Part shown: positions 34,277 to 42,726 of the stretch, piece after piece
Layout of the letters: each line of letters opens with the position of its first letter
Position numbering within the stretch: position 1 is the first letter of the stretch
NCBI GenBank assembly: GCA_028688955.1
Contig: JAQTXD010000020.1
Coordinates: forward strand, 1-46,851
DNA length: 46,851 bases
DNA from: Desulfuromonadaceae bacterium
GTDB taxonomy: Bacteria; Desulfobacterota; Desulfuromonadia; Geobacterales; Pseudopelobacteraceae
Direction: 5' to 3'
The notes under the pieces: model-generated
Database searches by the model: none
What the model saw: only the letters and a program-made list of their open reading frames with translations
Told to the model about the DNA's origin: nothing
Program-made: the position numbers and the translations under genes

Positions 34277-34726
34277 ATGCTGCATGACTGGCTCAATCAG
34301 CCCGGATATGTATCACTGTTTTTCCTCAGTTTTCTCGCCTCTACGCTGCTGCCGCTTGGTTCGGAGTGGCTGCTGGTGATGATGCTGATTGGCGGATTTG
34401 ACCCTGTATCTTCCGTTGCGATCGCCACCTGCGGGAACTATCTGGGTGCCGTGCTCACCTATCTGATCGGTATTCAGGGCGGGAGCTGGCTGATTGAGCG
34501 GGTGCTGCGGGTTTCGTCGGAACAGCAGGATCGGGCACGCAGCTATTACCGGCGTTACGGATCCTTTTCACTCCTGTTTTCCTGGCTTCCTGTCATTGGA
34601 GACCCGCTTTGTCTGGTGGGGGGCATGCTGCGGGTCAATTTCGGCCTGTTTTCACTGCTGGTTGCAACCGGCAAGCTGATTCGATACGTCGTAACAGCCT
34701 GGATAGCTCTGGCTGCGGCACGGTAA
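34277..34726 (+). CDS. YqaA-like (DedA/VTT family) membrane protein
   Basis: A 149-residue membrane protein with about four hydrophobic segments. STLLPLGSEWLLVMML (25-40), GNYLGAVLTYLIG and the YRRYGSFSLLFSWLPVIGDPLCLVGGMLR block match the YqaA branch of the VTT (SNARE-associated/DedA) superfamily, which includes lipid scramblases or flippases. The ATG at 34277 gives the family-typical N-terminus. An upstream in-frame ATG at 34184 would add 31 residues with no homology-like pattern. No ribosome site precedes either. Confidence 0.82.
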   Translation: MLHDWLNQPGYVSLFFLSFLASTLLPLGSEWLLVMMLIGGFDPVSSVAIATCGNYLGAVLTYLIGIQGGSWLIERVLRVSSEQQDRARSYYRRYGSFSLLFSWLPVIGDPLCLVGGMLRVNFGLFSLLVATGKLIRYVVTAWIALAAAR

Positions 34727-34781
34727 CGGATGACGATGAAATGACCGGTACGGCACTCTCTTCTCTGAGCGGACACCTTCA

Positions 34782-35576
34782 ATGATGACTTTCTGCAGAT
34801 TGCAACTGGTGGTGCTTCTCTCCCTGCTCATCCTGTGCGGCGGCAGACACGCAAGTGCCGAAGAGGAAGTTGTGGTTGGCCTTACGGAGCATCTTGGCAC
34901 CAAAATCCACCTCGATACCACGTTCCGTGATGAGACCGGAATGCCAGTCAGGCTCTCTGACCTGGTTACGGGCCCGACCATTATCCTCCCGGTCTACTAC
35001 GGCTGCACCAATGTCTGCTATTCTCTGCAATGGGGACTGGCGCAGGTGCTGCCAAAAATTAAGAGCAGGCCGGGAGAAGAGTACCGGGTTATTTCCATCA
35101 GCTTTGACGAAAACGATACTCCGGCTCTGGCAGCAAAATTCAAGCGGGTCTACCTGGGTGCGATGCATACGCCTTTTCCCGGAGATGGCTGGCGCTTCCT
35201 GACCGGGGACAGTGAAAATATCCGGAAACTGACCCAATCCATCGGGTATGGTTTCCAGCGTCGTGGTCGGGATTTTCTCCATCCGTCGGTCAGTCTTATT
35301 ATCGCCAGAGATGGTACAATAGTCCGCTATCTGTACGGCACAACCTTTCTTTCAAAAGATCTGGCACTGGCTCTTATCGAAGCACGAGACGGTACTTCCG
35401 GAGCGACGGTCAGGAAAATTGTCAGTTATTGTTTTACATTTGATCCCGAGCAAAAAACATATGCTTTTAATCTGCTGAGAGTAAGTGCTACTCTGGTCAT
35501 CATCTGTACCGGAGTGTTTTTGACATTTTTGATCAAGTCCGGCAGAAAGCGTAATAAACGGGACCCGAGGGAATAA
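34782..35576 (+). CDS. SCO1/SenC-type copper chaperone with C-terminal TM
   Basis: A 264-residue protein with an N-terminal signal (hydrophobic 8-20, HASAEEE cleavage region). The thioredoxin-like SCO domain carries VYYGCTNVCYSL (C75, C79) and H167 in FLHPS, which are the three copper ligands. A C-terminal TM lies at about 230-252, ending in a basic tail. It should deliver copper to the CuA site of the oxidase encoded downstream. Its stop overlaps the ctaD start (TAATG). The C-terminal anchor is in addition to the family's common N-terminal anchor. Confidence 0.9.
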   Translation: MMTFCRLQLVVLLSLLILCGGRHASAEEEVVVGLTEHLGTKIHLDTTFRDETGMPVRLSDLVTGPTIILPVYYGCTNVCYSLQWGLAQVLPKIKSRPGEEYRVISISFDENDTPALAAKFKRVYLGAMHTPFPGDGWRFLTGDSENIRKLTQSIGYGFQRRGRDFLHPSVSLIIARDGTIVRYLYGTTFLSKDLALALIEARDGTSGATVRKIVSYCFTFDPEQKTYAFNLLRVSATLVIICTGVFLTFLIKSGRKRNKRDPRE

Positions 35577-37201
35577 TGGCTTCAAATGTGCCTGTACTCC
35601 ATGCCACCGGCAGCAGTTTCTGGAACGACAGTGGTAAAAGCGGTATCGCCTCCTGGCTCTTTTCTACCGATCATAAGCGTATCGGTCTGCTTTATTTCTT
35701 TTCAACGTTCGGTTTCTTCCTGACCGGAGTCCTTTTGGGGCTGCTGCTCCGGATCGAACTGATGGCGCCGGGACGCACCATCATGGGGCCACAGACGTAC
35801 AATGCGCTCTTTACCGTGCATGGTGTAGTCATGATATTCCTCTTCATTATTCCCGGTATTCCGGGGGCATTCGGTAATATGGTCATGCCGATACAGATCG
35901 GTGCACGCGACGTTGCCTTTCCTCGCCTCAATCTGCTTTCATGGTGGCTCTATATTGTTGGTGCCGTCATTGTGCTGGCGTCACTCTTCAGCGGTGGCGG
36001 CGCACCTGATACCGGCTGGACATTCTACGTCCCTTTCAGTTCCCGCACCGGTACCAATGTCTCCCTGGCGGTTTTCGGCGTGTTCATTGTCGGTTTCTCC
36101 TCTATTCTGACCGGGGTTTACTTCGTTACGACTATCCACCGTCTTCGGGCCGAGGGAATGACCTGGGGGAGGTTGCCGCTCTTTACCTGGTCGCTGTATG
36201 CAACGGCCTGGGTGCAGATTCTGGCGACGCCGATTCTGGCGATCACCCTGGTACTGGTCATGGCGGAAAGAATGGTGGGAGCAGGTCTGTTTGACCCGTC
36301 CCGCGGGGGTGATCCGGTTATGTACCAGCACCTCTTCTGGATATATTCTCACCCCGCGGTCTACATTATGATTCTGCCGGCAATGGGTATTGTTTCTGAT
36401 ATCATTCCGGTCTTTTCCCGGAAGCCGATTTTCGGCTATAAAATGATCGCCTTTTCCAGTATTGCCATCGCTGCTGCCGGATCACTGGTCTGGGGGCATC
36501 ATATGTTTACCAGCGGCATGAGCGACACCGCCGTCATGGTTTTTTCTTTTCTGACATTTGTTGTCGCCATTCCTTCAGCGATAAAGGTATTCAACTGGGT
36601 TTCCACTCTCTACAAAGGCTCAATATCACTGGAAGCTCCCATGCTGTTTGCACTTTCCTTTGTCCTGCTCTTCTCCATCGGCGGCCTGAGCGGCCTGATC
36701 CTCGGTGCCGCCGCCACTGATATCCACGTACATGACACGCACTTTGTGGTCGGTCACTTCCACTATGTGATGTTTGGCGGCACTGCATTTGCCTTTTTTG
36801 CCGCCATGCACTACTGGTTGCCCAAGTTCTTCGGACGCCGCTACGTGGAAAAGCCTGCTCTTATTGCATGGGCGCTGATGTTCACCGGTTTTAACATCCT
36901 CTACTTTACCATGCAGGTGCTCGGCATGAAGGGGATGCCGCGACGTTACTATGATTATCTGCCGGAGTTTGCCAATCTTAACCTGGTTGCGACGATCGGT
37001 AGCTGGATACTTGCTGTCGGACTGATCATTATGCTGGTAAATCTGTTTCGTGGACTCTGGTGGGGCGTGCCCTTTGAGGGCAACCCCTGGGGAGGGGCAA
37101 CCCTGGAATGGAGTGTTGCCACGCCGCCGCCAACGGAAAATTTCGATGAAGAACCGATTGTGACCCATGGGCCGTATGATTTCAGTGAGGCCGGCAGATG
37201 A
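35576..37201 (+). CDS. ctaD: Cytochrome c oxidase subunit I, A2-type
   Basis: A 541-residue subunit with twelve or so membrane segments. It holds heme a, heme a3 and CuB. H82 (FTVHGVVM) and H396 (GHFHYVM) ligate heme a, H394 ligates heme a3, and H259, H308 and H309 ligate CuB. The D-channel Glu region reads WIYSHPAVYI (255-264): Glu is replaced and Tyr-Ser precede HP, the known A2-type pattern of Rhodothermus-like caa3 oxidases. Y263 is the cross-linked tyrosine position. It overlaps sco1 and the subunit III gene. The operon order is sco1-ctaD-ctaE-ctaF-ctaC-ctaB. Confidence 0.97.
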   Translation: MASNVPVLHATGSSFWNDSGKSGIASWLFSTDHKRIGLLYFFSTFGFFLTGVLLGLLLRIELMAPGRTIMGPQTYNALFTVHGVVMIFLFIIPGIPGAFGNMVMPIQIGARDVAFPRLNLLSWWLYIVGAVIVLASLFSGGGAPDTGWTFYVPFSSRTGTNVSLAVFGVFIVGFSSILTGVYFVTTIHRLRAEGMTWGRLPLFTWSLYATAWVQILATPILAITLVLVMAERMVGAGLFDPSRGGDPVMYQHLFWIYSHPAVYIMILPAMGIVSDIIPVFSRKPIFGYKMIAFSSIAIAAAGSLVWGHHMFTSGMSDTAVMVFSFLTFVVAIPSAIKVFNWVSTLYKGSISLEAPMLFALSFVLLFSIGGLSGLILGAAATDIHVHDTHFVVGHFHYVMFGGTAFAFFAAMHYWLPKFFGRRYVEKPALIAWALMFTGFNILYFTMQVLGMKGMPRRYYDYLPEFANLNLVATIGSWILAVGLIIMLVNLFRGLWWGVPFEGNPWGGATLEWSVATPPPTENFDEEPIVTHGPYDFSEAGR

Positions 37202-37800
37202 CCGGCCATATTCACAAGGACGATTTCGGGGCCAAACTCGGCATGTGGCTGTTTCTCTTTACCGAACTGATGCTTTTCGGCGGATTGTTCCTTTTGTACG
37301 CGGTATATTTCAAACGATATCCCCATGAGTTCGCCACAGGAGGGAAACAGCTGAACTGGCTCTTGGGCGGTGCCAATACCGCGATCCTGCTTACCAGCAG
37401 CCTCTGTGTTGCCATGGCAGTCACCGCTCTGCAGCGCAATGAATTACGGCGGGTTATGGGGTTGATAGGCGGGACGATCCTCTGTGCCGCCGGTTTTATG
37501 GTGGTAAAGTATGTTGAGTGGAGTGCCAAGATCGGCCATGGCATCTATCCCGGTTCAGACCATCTGAAAGCCGCTCCGCCGGGTGAATCGGTGTTTTTCA
37601 GCCTCTACTTCATGACGACCGGTATTCACGGTATTCATGTGTTGATCGGTGCAGCTCTGTTGACCTGGATCGCCGTTAAAGTCAACGGGAGAGCGGTCTC
37701 TGCTGAAAATTATATTCTTCTCGAAAACGGGGCGTTGTACTGGCATCTGGTTGATCTGATATGGATCTTTATTTTTCCGTTATATTACCTTGTTCTGTGA
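37198..37800 (+). CDS. ctaE: Cytochrome c oxidase subunit III
   Basis: A 200-residue five-TM subunit III. LGMWLFLFTELMLFGGLF (14-31), the WSAKIGHGIYP region, the FFSLYFMTTGIHGIHVLIG block and the terminal YWHLVDLIWIFIFPLYYL are family marks. It lacks the first two helices of the seven-TM form, as usual for caa3-type enzymes. It overlaps ctaD by four bases (ATGA). Confidence 0.95.
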   Translation: MTGHIHKDDFGAKLGMWLFLFTELMLFGGLFLLYAVYFKRYPHEFATGGKQLNWLLGGANTAILLTSSLCVAMAVTALQRNELRRVMGLIGGTILCAAGFMVVKYVEWSAKIGHGIYPGSDHLKAAPPGESVFFSLYFMTTGIHGIHVLIGAALLTWIAVKVNGRAVSAENYILLENGALYWHLVDLIWIFIFPLYYLVL

Positions 37801-37810
37801 CGGCATACCC

Positions 37811-38092
37811 ATGAGTGACTCAAACCACATCGTGAGCTATAAAAAACTGACTGTAGTCTGGCTGGTGCTGCTGTCGTTGACCGTCCTGACTGTTGCCATT
37901 ACCCGTGTGGAACTAGGCGGTTACAAGGTTGCCGGAGCGCTCGCCATCGCCTGTATCAAGGCCGGGCTTGTCATCGCCGTTTTCATGCATATGAAGTACG
38001 AAGGAGCGTTGCTGCGCTGGCTGCTTTTTTTGGCATTGGCTACTCTGGCAATATTCATTGGTTTTACATTCTTTGACGTACTCTACCGGTGA
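37811..38092 (+). CDS. ctaF: Cytochrome c oxidase subunit IV
   Basis: A 93-residue small subunit with three membrane segments: VVWLVLLSLTVLTVAITRV, KVAGALAIACIKAGLVIAVFMH and LLFLALATLAIFIGFTFF. The KAGLVIAVFMHMKYE block is typical of prokaryotic subunit IV. The ATG at 37811 is used instead of an upstream ATG in ctaE. It lies 10 bp after ctaE and 9 bp before ctaC. Confidence 0.9.
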   Translation: MSDSNHIVSYKKLTVVWLVLLSLTVLTVAITRVELGGYKVAGALAIACIKAGLVIAVFMHMKYEGALLRWLLFLALATLAIFIGFTFFDVLYR

Positions 38093-38101
38093 GGAAATAA
38101 C

Positions 38102-39019
38102 GTGAATCAATTGCCCCTGGTATCCACGACCGAAGCGATTGACCCGGTCTTTATGTATATATTTGGTGCCTGCCTCGTGCTGTTGCTTGGCATCACTCTG
38201 GTTATGCTTGCCTTCGTTGTGCGTTACCACCGTTCCCGTGCGCCACAGCCGACCTCACAGGTTGCAGGAAATCTCTGGCTTGAGATAGTCTGGATCGTGG
38301 TTCCGAGCCTGCTGGTTCTGGCAATGTTCTGGTACGGCTGGAAAGAGTATCTGGTTTTACGTACCGTTCCGCCGGGGGCCCTTCCGGTGACCGCTACTGC
38401 CCGAATGTGGTCCTGGGAGTTCTCCTACGCCAACGGTAAAACCAGCCCCAGGCTCTATGTCCCGGTGGGGAGGCCGGTGCGGGTGGAGTTGGTGTCAGAG
38501 GACGTCATTCACGGGATTTTTCTCCCCGCTTTCCGGGTTAAGCGTGATGTTGTGCCGGGTATGAGCAACTACGCCTGGTTTGTGGCTACAACGCCGGGAA
38601 GCTATGATCTGTTCTGCTCCCAGTATTGCGGCACACAACATTCTGCCATGGTATCCACTGTTGAGGCGGTATCGGGGGAGCAGTTCACCAGGTGGCTTGC
38701 TGAAGGCAGCGCAGGATCTGCAGAGGCAAAATCTGATGGCCGGCAGCTGGCAACGGAAAAAGGGTGCCTTGCCTGTCATACACTGGACGGCAGTAAGGGT
38801 GTCGGGCCTACGTTTAAAGGGCTTTACGGCAGTCAGGTCAAAGTCACGCGGGATGGGAAGCAATTGATTGTTACGGCTGATGACGCCTATTTAAAGGAGT
38901 CCATTCGCCAGCCGGCTGCCGCAATTGTGGAAGGTTTTCCGCCGATCATGCCGGGTAACCCTGACATGCAGGATGAGTCGGTTGCTGAACTGGTCGAGTT
39001 TATCAAGAGCCTGAAATGA
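38102..39019 (+). CDS. ctaC: Cytochrome c oxidase subunit II with fused cytochrome c domain
   Basis: A 305-residue protein. Two TMs anchor it (about 15-38 and 60-80), then the CuA cupredoxin domain (DVIHGIFLPAFRVKRDVVPG; C-SQYCGTQHSAM with the two Cys, His and Met ligands). A C-terminal cytochrome c domain has KGCLACHTLDG and a distal Met in PIMPGNP. This makes the enzyme caa3-type. It starts at a GTG with GAGGAAATAAC before it. Its gene follows, rather than precedes, ctaD, which is not the commonest order. Confidence 0.95.
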   Translation: MNQLPLVSTTEAIDPVFMYIFGACLVLLLGITLVMLAFVVRYHRSRAPQPTSQVAGNLWLEIVWIVVPSLLVLAMFWYGWKEYLVLRTVPPGALPVTATARMWSWEFSYANGKTSPRLYVPVGRPVRVELVSEDVIHGIFLPAFRVKRDVVPGMSNYAWFVATTPGSYDLFCSQYCGTQHSAMVSTVEAVSGEQFTRWLAEGSAGSAEAKSDGRQLATEKGCLACHTLDGSKGVGPTFKGLYGSQVKVTRDGKQLIVTADDAYLKESIRQPAAAIVEGFPPIMPGNPDMQDESVAELVEFIKSLK

Positions 39020-39852
39020 TTCGTACACTCATAACATTATTCCGCTTGAAGCTATCGCTTTTGAACGGCATCGCTGCCGTAGCAGGTTGCCTCCTGTTTC
39101 CTGCCGCCTCCCGGGCTCTCCCCGCTTTTACCGCTATTACCGCATTTACCGGAGTTTTCCTGTTGGCTGCCGGCAGTTCAGCGTTCAATCAGGTTATTGA
39201 ACGCAACCTGGATTCGCGGATGATGCGCACCCGGTTGAGACCGCTCCCGACGGGAGCTATGAGCATCACTGCAGCACTTTTCCTTGCCGGAAGTGCCGTT
39301 GTGTCTGGCCTGCTGGTGCTGGTGTCTGCAGGAGACGGGAAACCGGGGATATGTGGTGCAATTGCCGTTGTGTGGTATCTCGGGGTATACACGCCACTCA
39401 AGCGGTACTCCTCATTGACCCTGTTAATTGGGGGGCTCTGCGGAGCGTTCCCTCCGTTGATTGGTTGGAGTCTTGCGGGAGGGCACCCGGGCGATTTCAG
39501 GATCGTCATTCTGGCCGGCCTCCTGTTTCTGTGGCAGGTACCTCATTTCTGGCTCTTCCAGCGTCGACATGCCGAAGATTACCGCCGGGTCGGTATTCCG
39601 CTGTTTTGCGTTGGAGGGAAACTGTACGGTTACAATTTATTTTTCTGGCTCTGGCTCGGAGCCCTCTCGGTTGGCGCGCTGTTACTGCCGCTATTTGGTC
39701 TCATAGGACGCCCCGGCGCCTTCTGGTATATGCTCTTTCCGGTACCGCTGGTATTTTTGTCCGCATTTCGTTCCGGGCGCCATCTTTTCTCCTATATTAA
39801 CTGTTTCCCGCTGCTGGTAACACTGCTGCTGATGATACAAAAGCGCTGTTAG
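39016..39852 (+). CDS. ctaB: Protoheme IX farnesyltransferase (heme O synthase)
   Basis: A 278-residue UbiA-family membrane enzyme with about eight TMs that adds a farnesyl group to heme B for the oxidase. The substrate motif is SSAFNQVIERNLDSRMMRTRLRP in pieces (N-x3-...D-x3-MxRT), and the second loop contains YTPLKRYSSLTLLIGG and WQVPHFWLFQRRHAEDYR. It overlaps ctaC by four bases. CtaA (heme A synthase) is not in the window, so whether heme O or A is used is open. Confidence 0.95.
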   Translation: MIRTLITLFRLKLSLLNGIAAVAGCLLFPAASRALPAFTAITAFTGVFLLAAGSSAFNQVIERNLDSRMMRTRLRPLPTGAMSITAALFLAGSAVVSGLLVLVSAGDGKPGICGAIAVVWYLGVYTPLKRYSSLTLLIGGLCGAFPPLIGWSLAGGHPGDFRIVILAGLLFLWQVPHFWLFQRRHAEDYRRVGIPLFCVGGKLYGYNLFFWLWLGALSVGALLLPLFGLIGRPGAFWYMLFPVPLVFLSAFRSGRHLFSYINCFPLLVTLLLMIQKRC

Positions 39853-39865
39853 GAAAGGATCCGTC

Positions 39866-40753
39866 ATGGAGATATTTATTGCCGGTGGTACCGGTTTTGT
39901 TGGTGAACATCTTATCACGGCGTTGCTTGGGAGGGGGCATTCAGTACGACTTCTGGTGCATCGACGAACGCCCCGGCTGAGTGGTGACATCACGGTGGTT
40001 GAAGGTGACGTCACCAGATTGGAGAGCTTCGAACAGGGTGCCAGCGGCTGTCAGGCGGTTATTAACCTGACCGGTATCATCCGCGAGTTTCCCGGTCGGG
40101 GGATTACCTTTGATAAGCTCCACCTTCAGGCTACGGCCAACCTTTTGACCGCTGCATCACGCAACGGCATCAGCCGCTATCTGCAAATGTCGGCGCTCGG
40201 GACACGGCCGAATGCCGTTTCAGCGTATCATCGCAGCAAATGGCAGGCGGAGGAGTCTGTGCGGGGGAGTCAGCTCGAGTGGACTATCTTCCGTCCGTCG
40301 CTGATTTTTGGACGGCACGATGAGTTTATTAATATGTTGGCGTCACAATTGCGCCTGGTTCCTGCCATGCCGGTAATCGGAACCGGCACATACCGACTGC
40401 AGCCGATACATGCGGATGATGTGGCCCGCTGTTTTACCGAGGCGCTGGCAATGCCGAAAACGATCGGTCAGACGTATGAACTGTGTGGCCCTGATCGTGT
40501 ACGTTACATAGATCTCATTGACCTGATCGCCTCCGTTCTGAAGCGCCCGGCTCCTTTTAAACCTCACATCCCGCTTGCCCTTATGAAGATAATTATCCCG
40601 GTTATGCAGAAAATACCTCAGTTTCCGATCACTACGGACCAGCTGCAGATGCTGTTGGAAGAGAGTATTTGCGGGAGAGAATGGCAGGAGACGTTTGGGT
40701 TTACACCCCGCGGGTTACGGGAGGGGATTGCAGAATATCTACACAAAACTTGA
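39866..40753 (+). CDS. NAD(P)-binding protein, NDUFA9/NmrA-like short-chain dehydrogenase
   Basis: A 295-residue atypical short-chain dehydrogenase. The dinucleotide fold starts at once (MEIFIAGGTGFVGEHLITALL), and YLQMSALGT, YHRSKWQAEESV (Tyr-x3-Lys) and WTIFRPSLIFG are typical of the complex I NDUFA9 branch. It lies 13 bp after ctaB with AGGAAAGG upstream, so it is probably part of the oxidase operon. The substrate is unknown. Confidence 0.88.
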   Translation: MEIFIAGGTGFVGEHLITALLGRGHSVRLLVHRRTPRLSGDITVVEGDVTRLESFEQGASGCQAVINLTGIIREFPGRGITFDKLHLQATANLLTAASRNGISRYLQMSALGTRPNAVSAYHRSKWQAEESVRGSQLEWTIFRPSLIFGRHDEFINMLASQLRLVPAMPVIGTGTYRLQPIHADDVARCFTEALAMPKTIGQTYELCGPDRVRYIDLIDLIASVLKRPAPFKPHIPLALMKIIIPVMQKIPQFPITTDQLQMLLEESICGREWQETFGFTPRGLREGIAEYLHKT

Positions 40754-40778
40754 CCAATATGCATATCTATTGTATAAA
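40750..40778 (+). promoter_or_regulatory. Sigma-70 promoter of the RlpA-like gene, leaderless spacing
   Basis: TTGACC (40750-40755) and TATAAA (40773-40778) with a 17-base spacer. Only seven bases separate the -10 box from the ATG at 40786, so transcription would begin at or next to the start codon. Confidence 0.55.
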
Positions 40779-40785
40779 GCTCTGC

Positions 40786-41271
40786 ATGAAACTACTATAT
40801 TTCAATATGATAGCAATAATAGTCACCTCCTTGGTTCTCTCTTCAACAGTTGTTTTCGCAGATAGTCAGACCGGAAGTGACTTGGTGCTGTTAGAAGAGC
40901 TCTCCACAACAGCACCGAACAACCTGGAAGAGCTTGTCCTGAAAAGCAGTTCATTCGAATCTGTTGAAGGATTTGCATCGTATTATGCACGCCGCTTTGA
41001 GGGGCGCCGCACAACCTCAGGACTTCGCTACAATCCCAACAAAATGACCGCTGCTCACCAAAGCCTGCCGCTCGGCACGGTGGTGCAGGTTGTCAATCCT
41101 GCCAACAAACAGGAGGTCCACGTTACTATTACCGACCGCTGCTCTTCAAAACCATTCCACTTTATTGATCTTTCGCGTGCAGCAGCCAAAAAAATAGGTC
41201 TGTGGGGCAAGGGAAAGATTAAAGTCGTTATTACTCCTCTCATTGAAGAAAAGCTGGAAGAACCGGCCTGA
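40786..41271 (+). CDS. RlpA-like exported double-psi beta-barrel protein
   Basis: A 161-residue protein. The signal peptide is at 1-26 (MKLLYFNMIAIIVTSLVLSS ... VFA). An acidic linker follows, then an RlpA-like double-psi beta barrel with EGFASYYARRFEGRRTTSG, AAHQSLPLGTVVQVVN and VHVTITDRCSSK, with Asp in TDRC and IDLSRAAAKKIG. Family proteins bind or cleave denuded peptidoglycan glycans. There is no ribosome site; the promoter position suggests a leaderless mRNA. An upstream ATG at 40759 is inside the promoter. Confidence 0.85.
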   Translation: MKLLYFNMIAIIVTSLVLSSTVVFADSQTGSDLVLLEELSTTAPNNLEELVLKSSSFESVEGFASYYARRFEGRRTTSGLRYNPNKMTAAHQSLPLGTVVQVVNPANKQEVHVTITDRCSSKPFHFIDLSRAAAKKIGLWGKGKIKVVITPLIEEKLEEPA

Positions 41272-41277
41272 GTCCGC

Positions 41278-42630
41278 TCACAGCACGACGGAATGCAGGT
41301 CGCGGCGGTGATATCGCCAGGCAAAAGCGACCCCACGACAATACCAATCAATCAGAAAGACCCCCCATACGGCATAGAGCGAAAGATGCAGCCAGCTTGA
41401 TGCCGCCCATGATAACGCCACCCGAATTCCCCACATGGCAACCAGCGTCACTATGAAAACGTAGACGGTATCTCCGGTGCCACGCAGGCTGCCGGCATAG
41501 ACGAAGGAAATCGCCAGCGGTATCTGGGCGAATGCCACCAGTTTAAGAAATACGCTTCCTTTCTCGATTACGTCCGGATCTTGGCTGAAGAGTCCAATCA
41601 GAAACTGCGGTGCAAAGAAAAATATCAGCGCCATGACAGTCATAACCCCGACCGCTAACCGGAGTGCCTCGTTGTGACTGATACGGGCGCGACGGAGCTT
41701 TCCGGCACCCAGTGATTGTCCCATCAGCGTTGCTGCCGCAATTCCCATCCCGGCACCCGGCATGAAGGAGAGCGATTCAATCGAGAGGCCGATCTGGTGT
41801 GCCGCATAGGCTGTCGTACCGTAGGCGATAATAAAGCTCGAGTAGAACAGTTGACCGCTTTGCTGGGCAACACGTTCCAGTGCCACCGGCCAGCCGATTC
41901 TCCATATTCTTCCGAACAGTTGCAGATCCGGGCGGCCGAAGGTTATATATTTTTTGCGGAGGGCCTGAATGAGCAGATAGGCAAACCCTATGAATTCAGA
42001 ACTGTTTATGGCAATTGCGGCACCCTTGACCCCAAGCGCCGGCATGCCGAGTTTACCGTAAATCAGCGGCCAGGCCATCAGGACATGGAGAATGTTCACG
42101 AGGATAATGGCTTTCATTGGTGTTCGTGTGTCACCGGTGCCATGCATGATCGCCGAGAGAAGATTCAGGCCGGTAGTCCAGATCATCCAGAGAAATACGA
42201 GTCGGATATATTCTGCAGCCAACACCTGAACGTGCGGAGCAGCACCCATCAGACGGGCAATGTCACCGCCCCATCGGGCACCGGCAAGAGAGCAGAGCGC
42301 GGTCATCCCCAATCCCGCCAGACACGCGACAGACGCCGCCCTGCCAGCGTCTTTTCGTCGTCCAGCACCCCAGAGATGTGAAATAACAACGGTTACTCCG
42401 GTTGAGAGGCCCCAGAAAACCGTCATTGTCGTAACCATCAGAAGCTGCCCCAGACCGGTGGCAGCGATTGCAGAAGCTCCCAGTCCTCCGGTGAGAAAAA
42501 CATCGACGATTGACACCAGTCGCTGGAACAGGGATGAGAGAAGTACCGGGAGTGACAGACGAAGTACGTTGCGACGAATGGAGACAGGTTTCTGACGCGA
42601 AGAAGTTGATGTTGCAAAGGGAAACGGCAT
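41278..42630 (-). CDS. MATE family efflux transporter
   Basis: A 450-residue twelve-TM transporter with two MATE repeats (ALERVAQQSGQLFYSSFIIAYGTTAYAAHQIGL; IGWPVALE). GTGDTRTPMKAI and GTGDTVYVF are the paired inter-repeat marks. It would export drugs or metabolites using Na or H. No ribosome site marks a start; the ATG at 42630 is the best of several. The frame opens to a GTG at 42702 within the flgL terminator hairpin. It lies 6 bp from the convergent RlpA-like stop. Confidence 0.88.
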   Translation of the reverse strand: MPFPFATSTSSRQKPVSIRRNVLRLSLPVLLSSLFQRLVSIVDVFLTGGLGASAIAATGLGQLLMVTTMTVFWGLSTGVTVVISHLWGAGRRKDAGRAASVACLAGLGMTALCSLAGARWGGDIARLMGAAPHVQVLAAEYIRLVFLWMIWTTGLNLLSAIMHGTGDTRTPMKAIILVNILHVLMAWPLIYGKLGMPALGVKGAAIAINSSEFIGFAYLLIQALRKKYITFGRPDLQLFGRIWRIGWPVALERVAQQSGQLFYSSFIIAYGTTAYAAHQIGLSIESLSFMPGAGMGIAAATLMGQSLGAGKLRRARISHNEALRLAVGVMTVMALIFFFAPQFLIGLFSQDPDVIEKGSVFLKLVAFAQIPLAISFVYAGSLRGTGDTVYVFIVTLVAMWGIRVALSWAASSWLHLSLYAVWGVFLIDWYCRGVAFAWRYHRRDLHSVVL

Positions 42631-42688
42631 GGAAATGGGGTGGAGTCCGGAGCTCGAGATAAATTCAGATGTATCGGAAGTTATGAAA

Positions 42689-42711
42689 CGGCGAGGAGAC
42701 ACTCCTCGCCG
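42689..42711 (-). terminator. GC-rich hairpin downstream of flgL
   Basis: CGGCGAGGAG and CTCCTCGCCG form a perfect 10-bp stem with a three-base loop, followed on the minus strand by GTTTCATAA. The stem is strong and the T run short. Confidence 0.6.
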
Positions 42712-42726
42712 GGGATTAAGGGCTGT

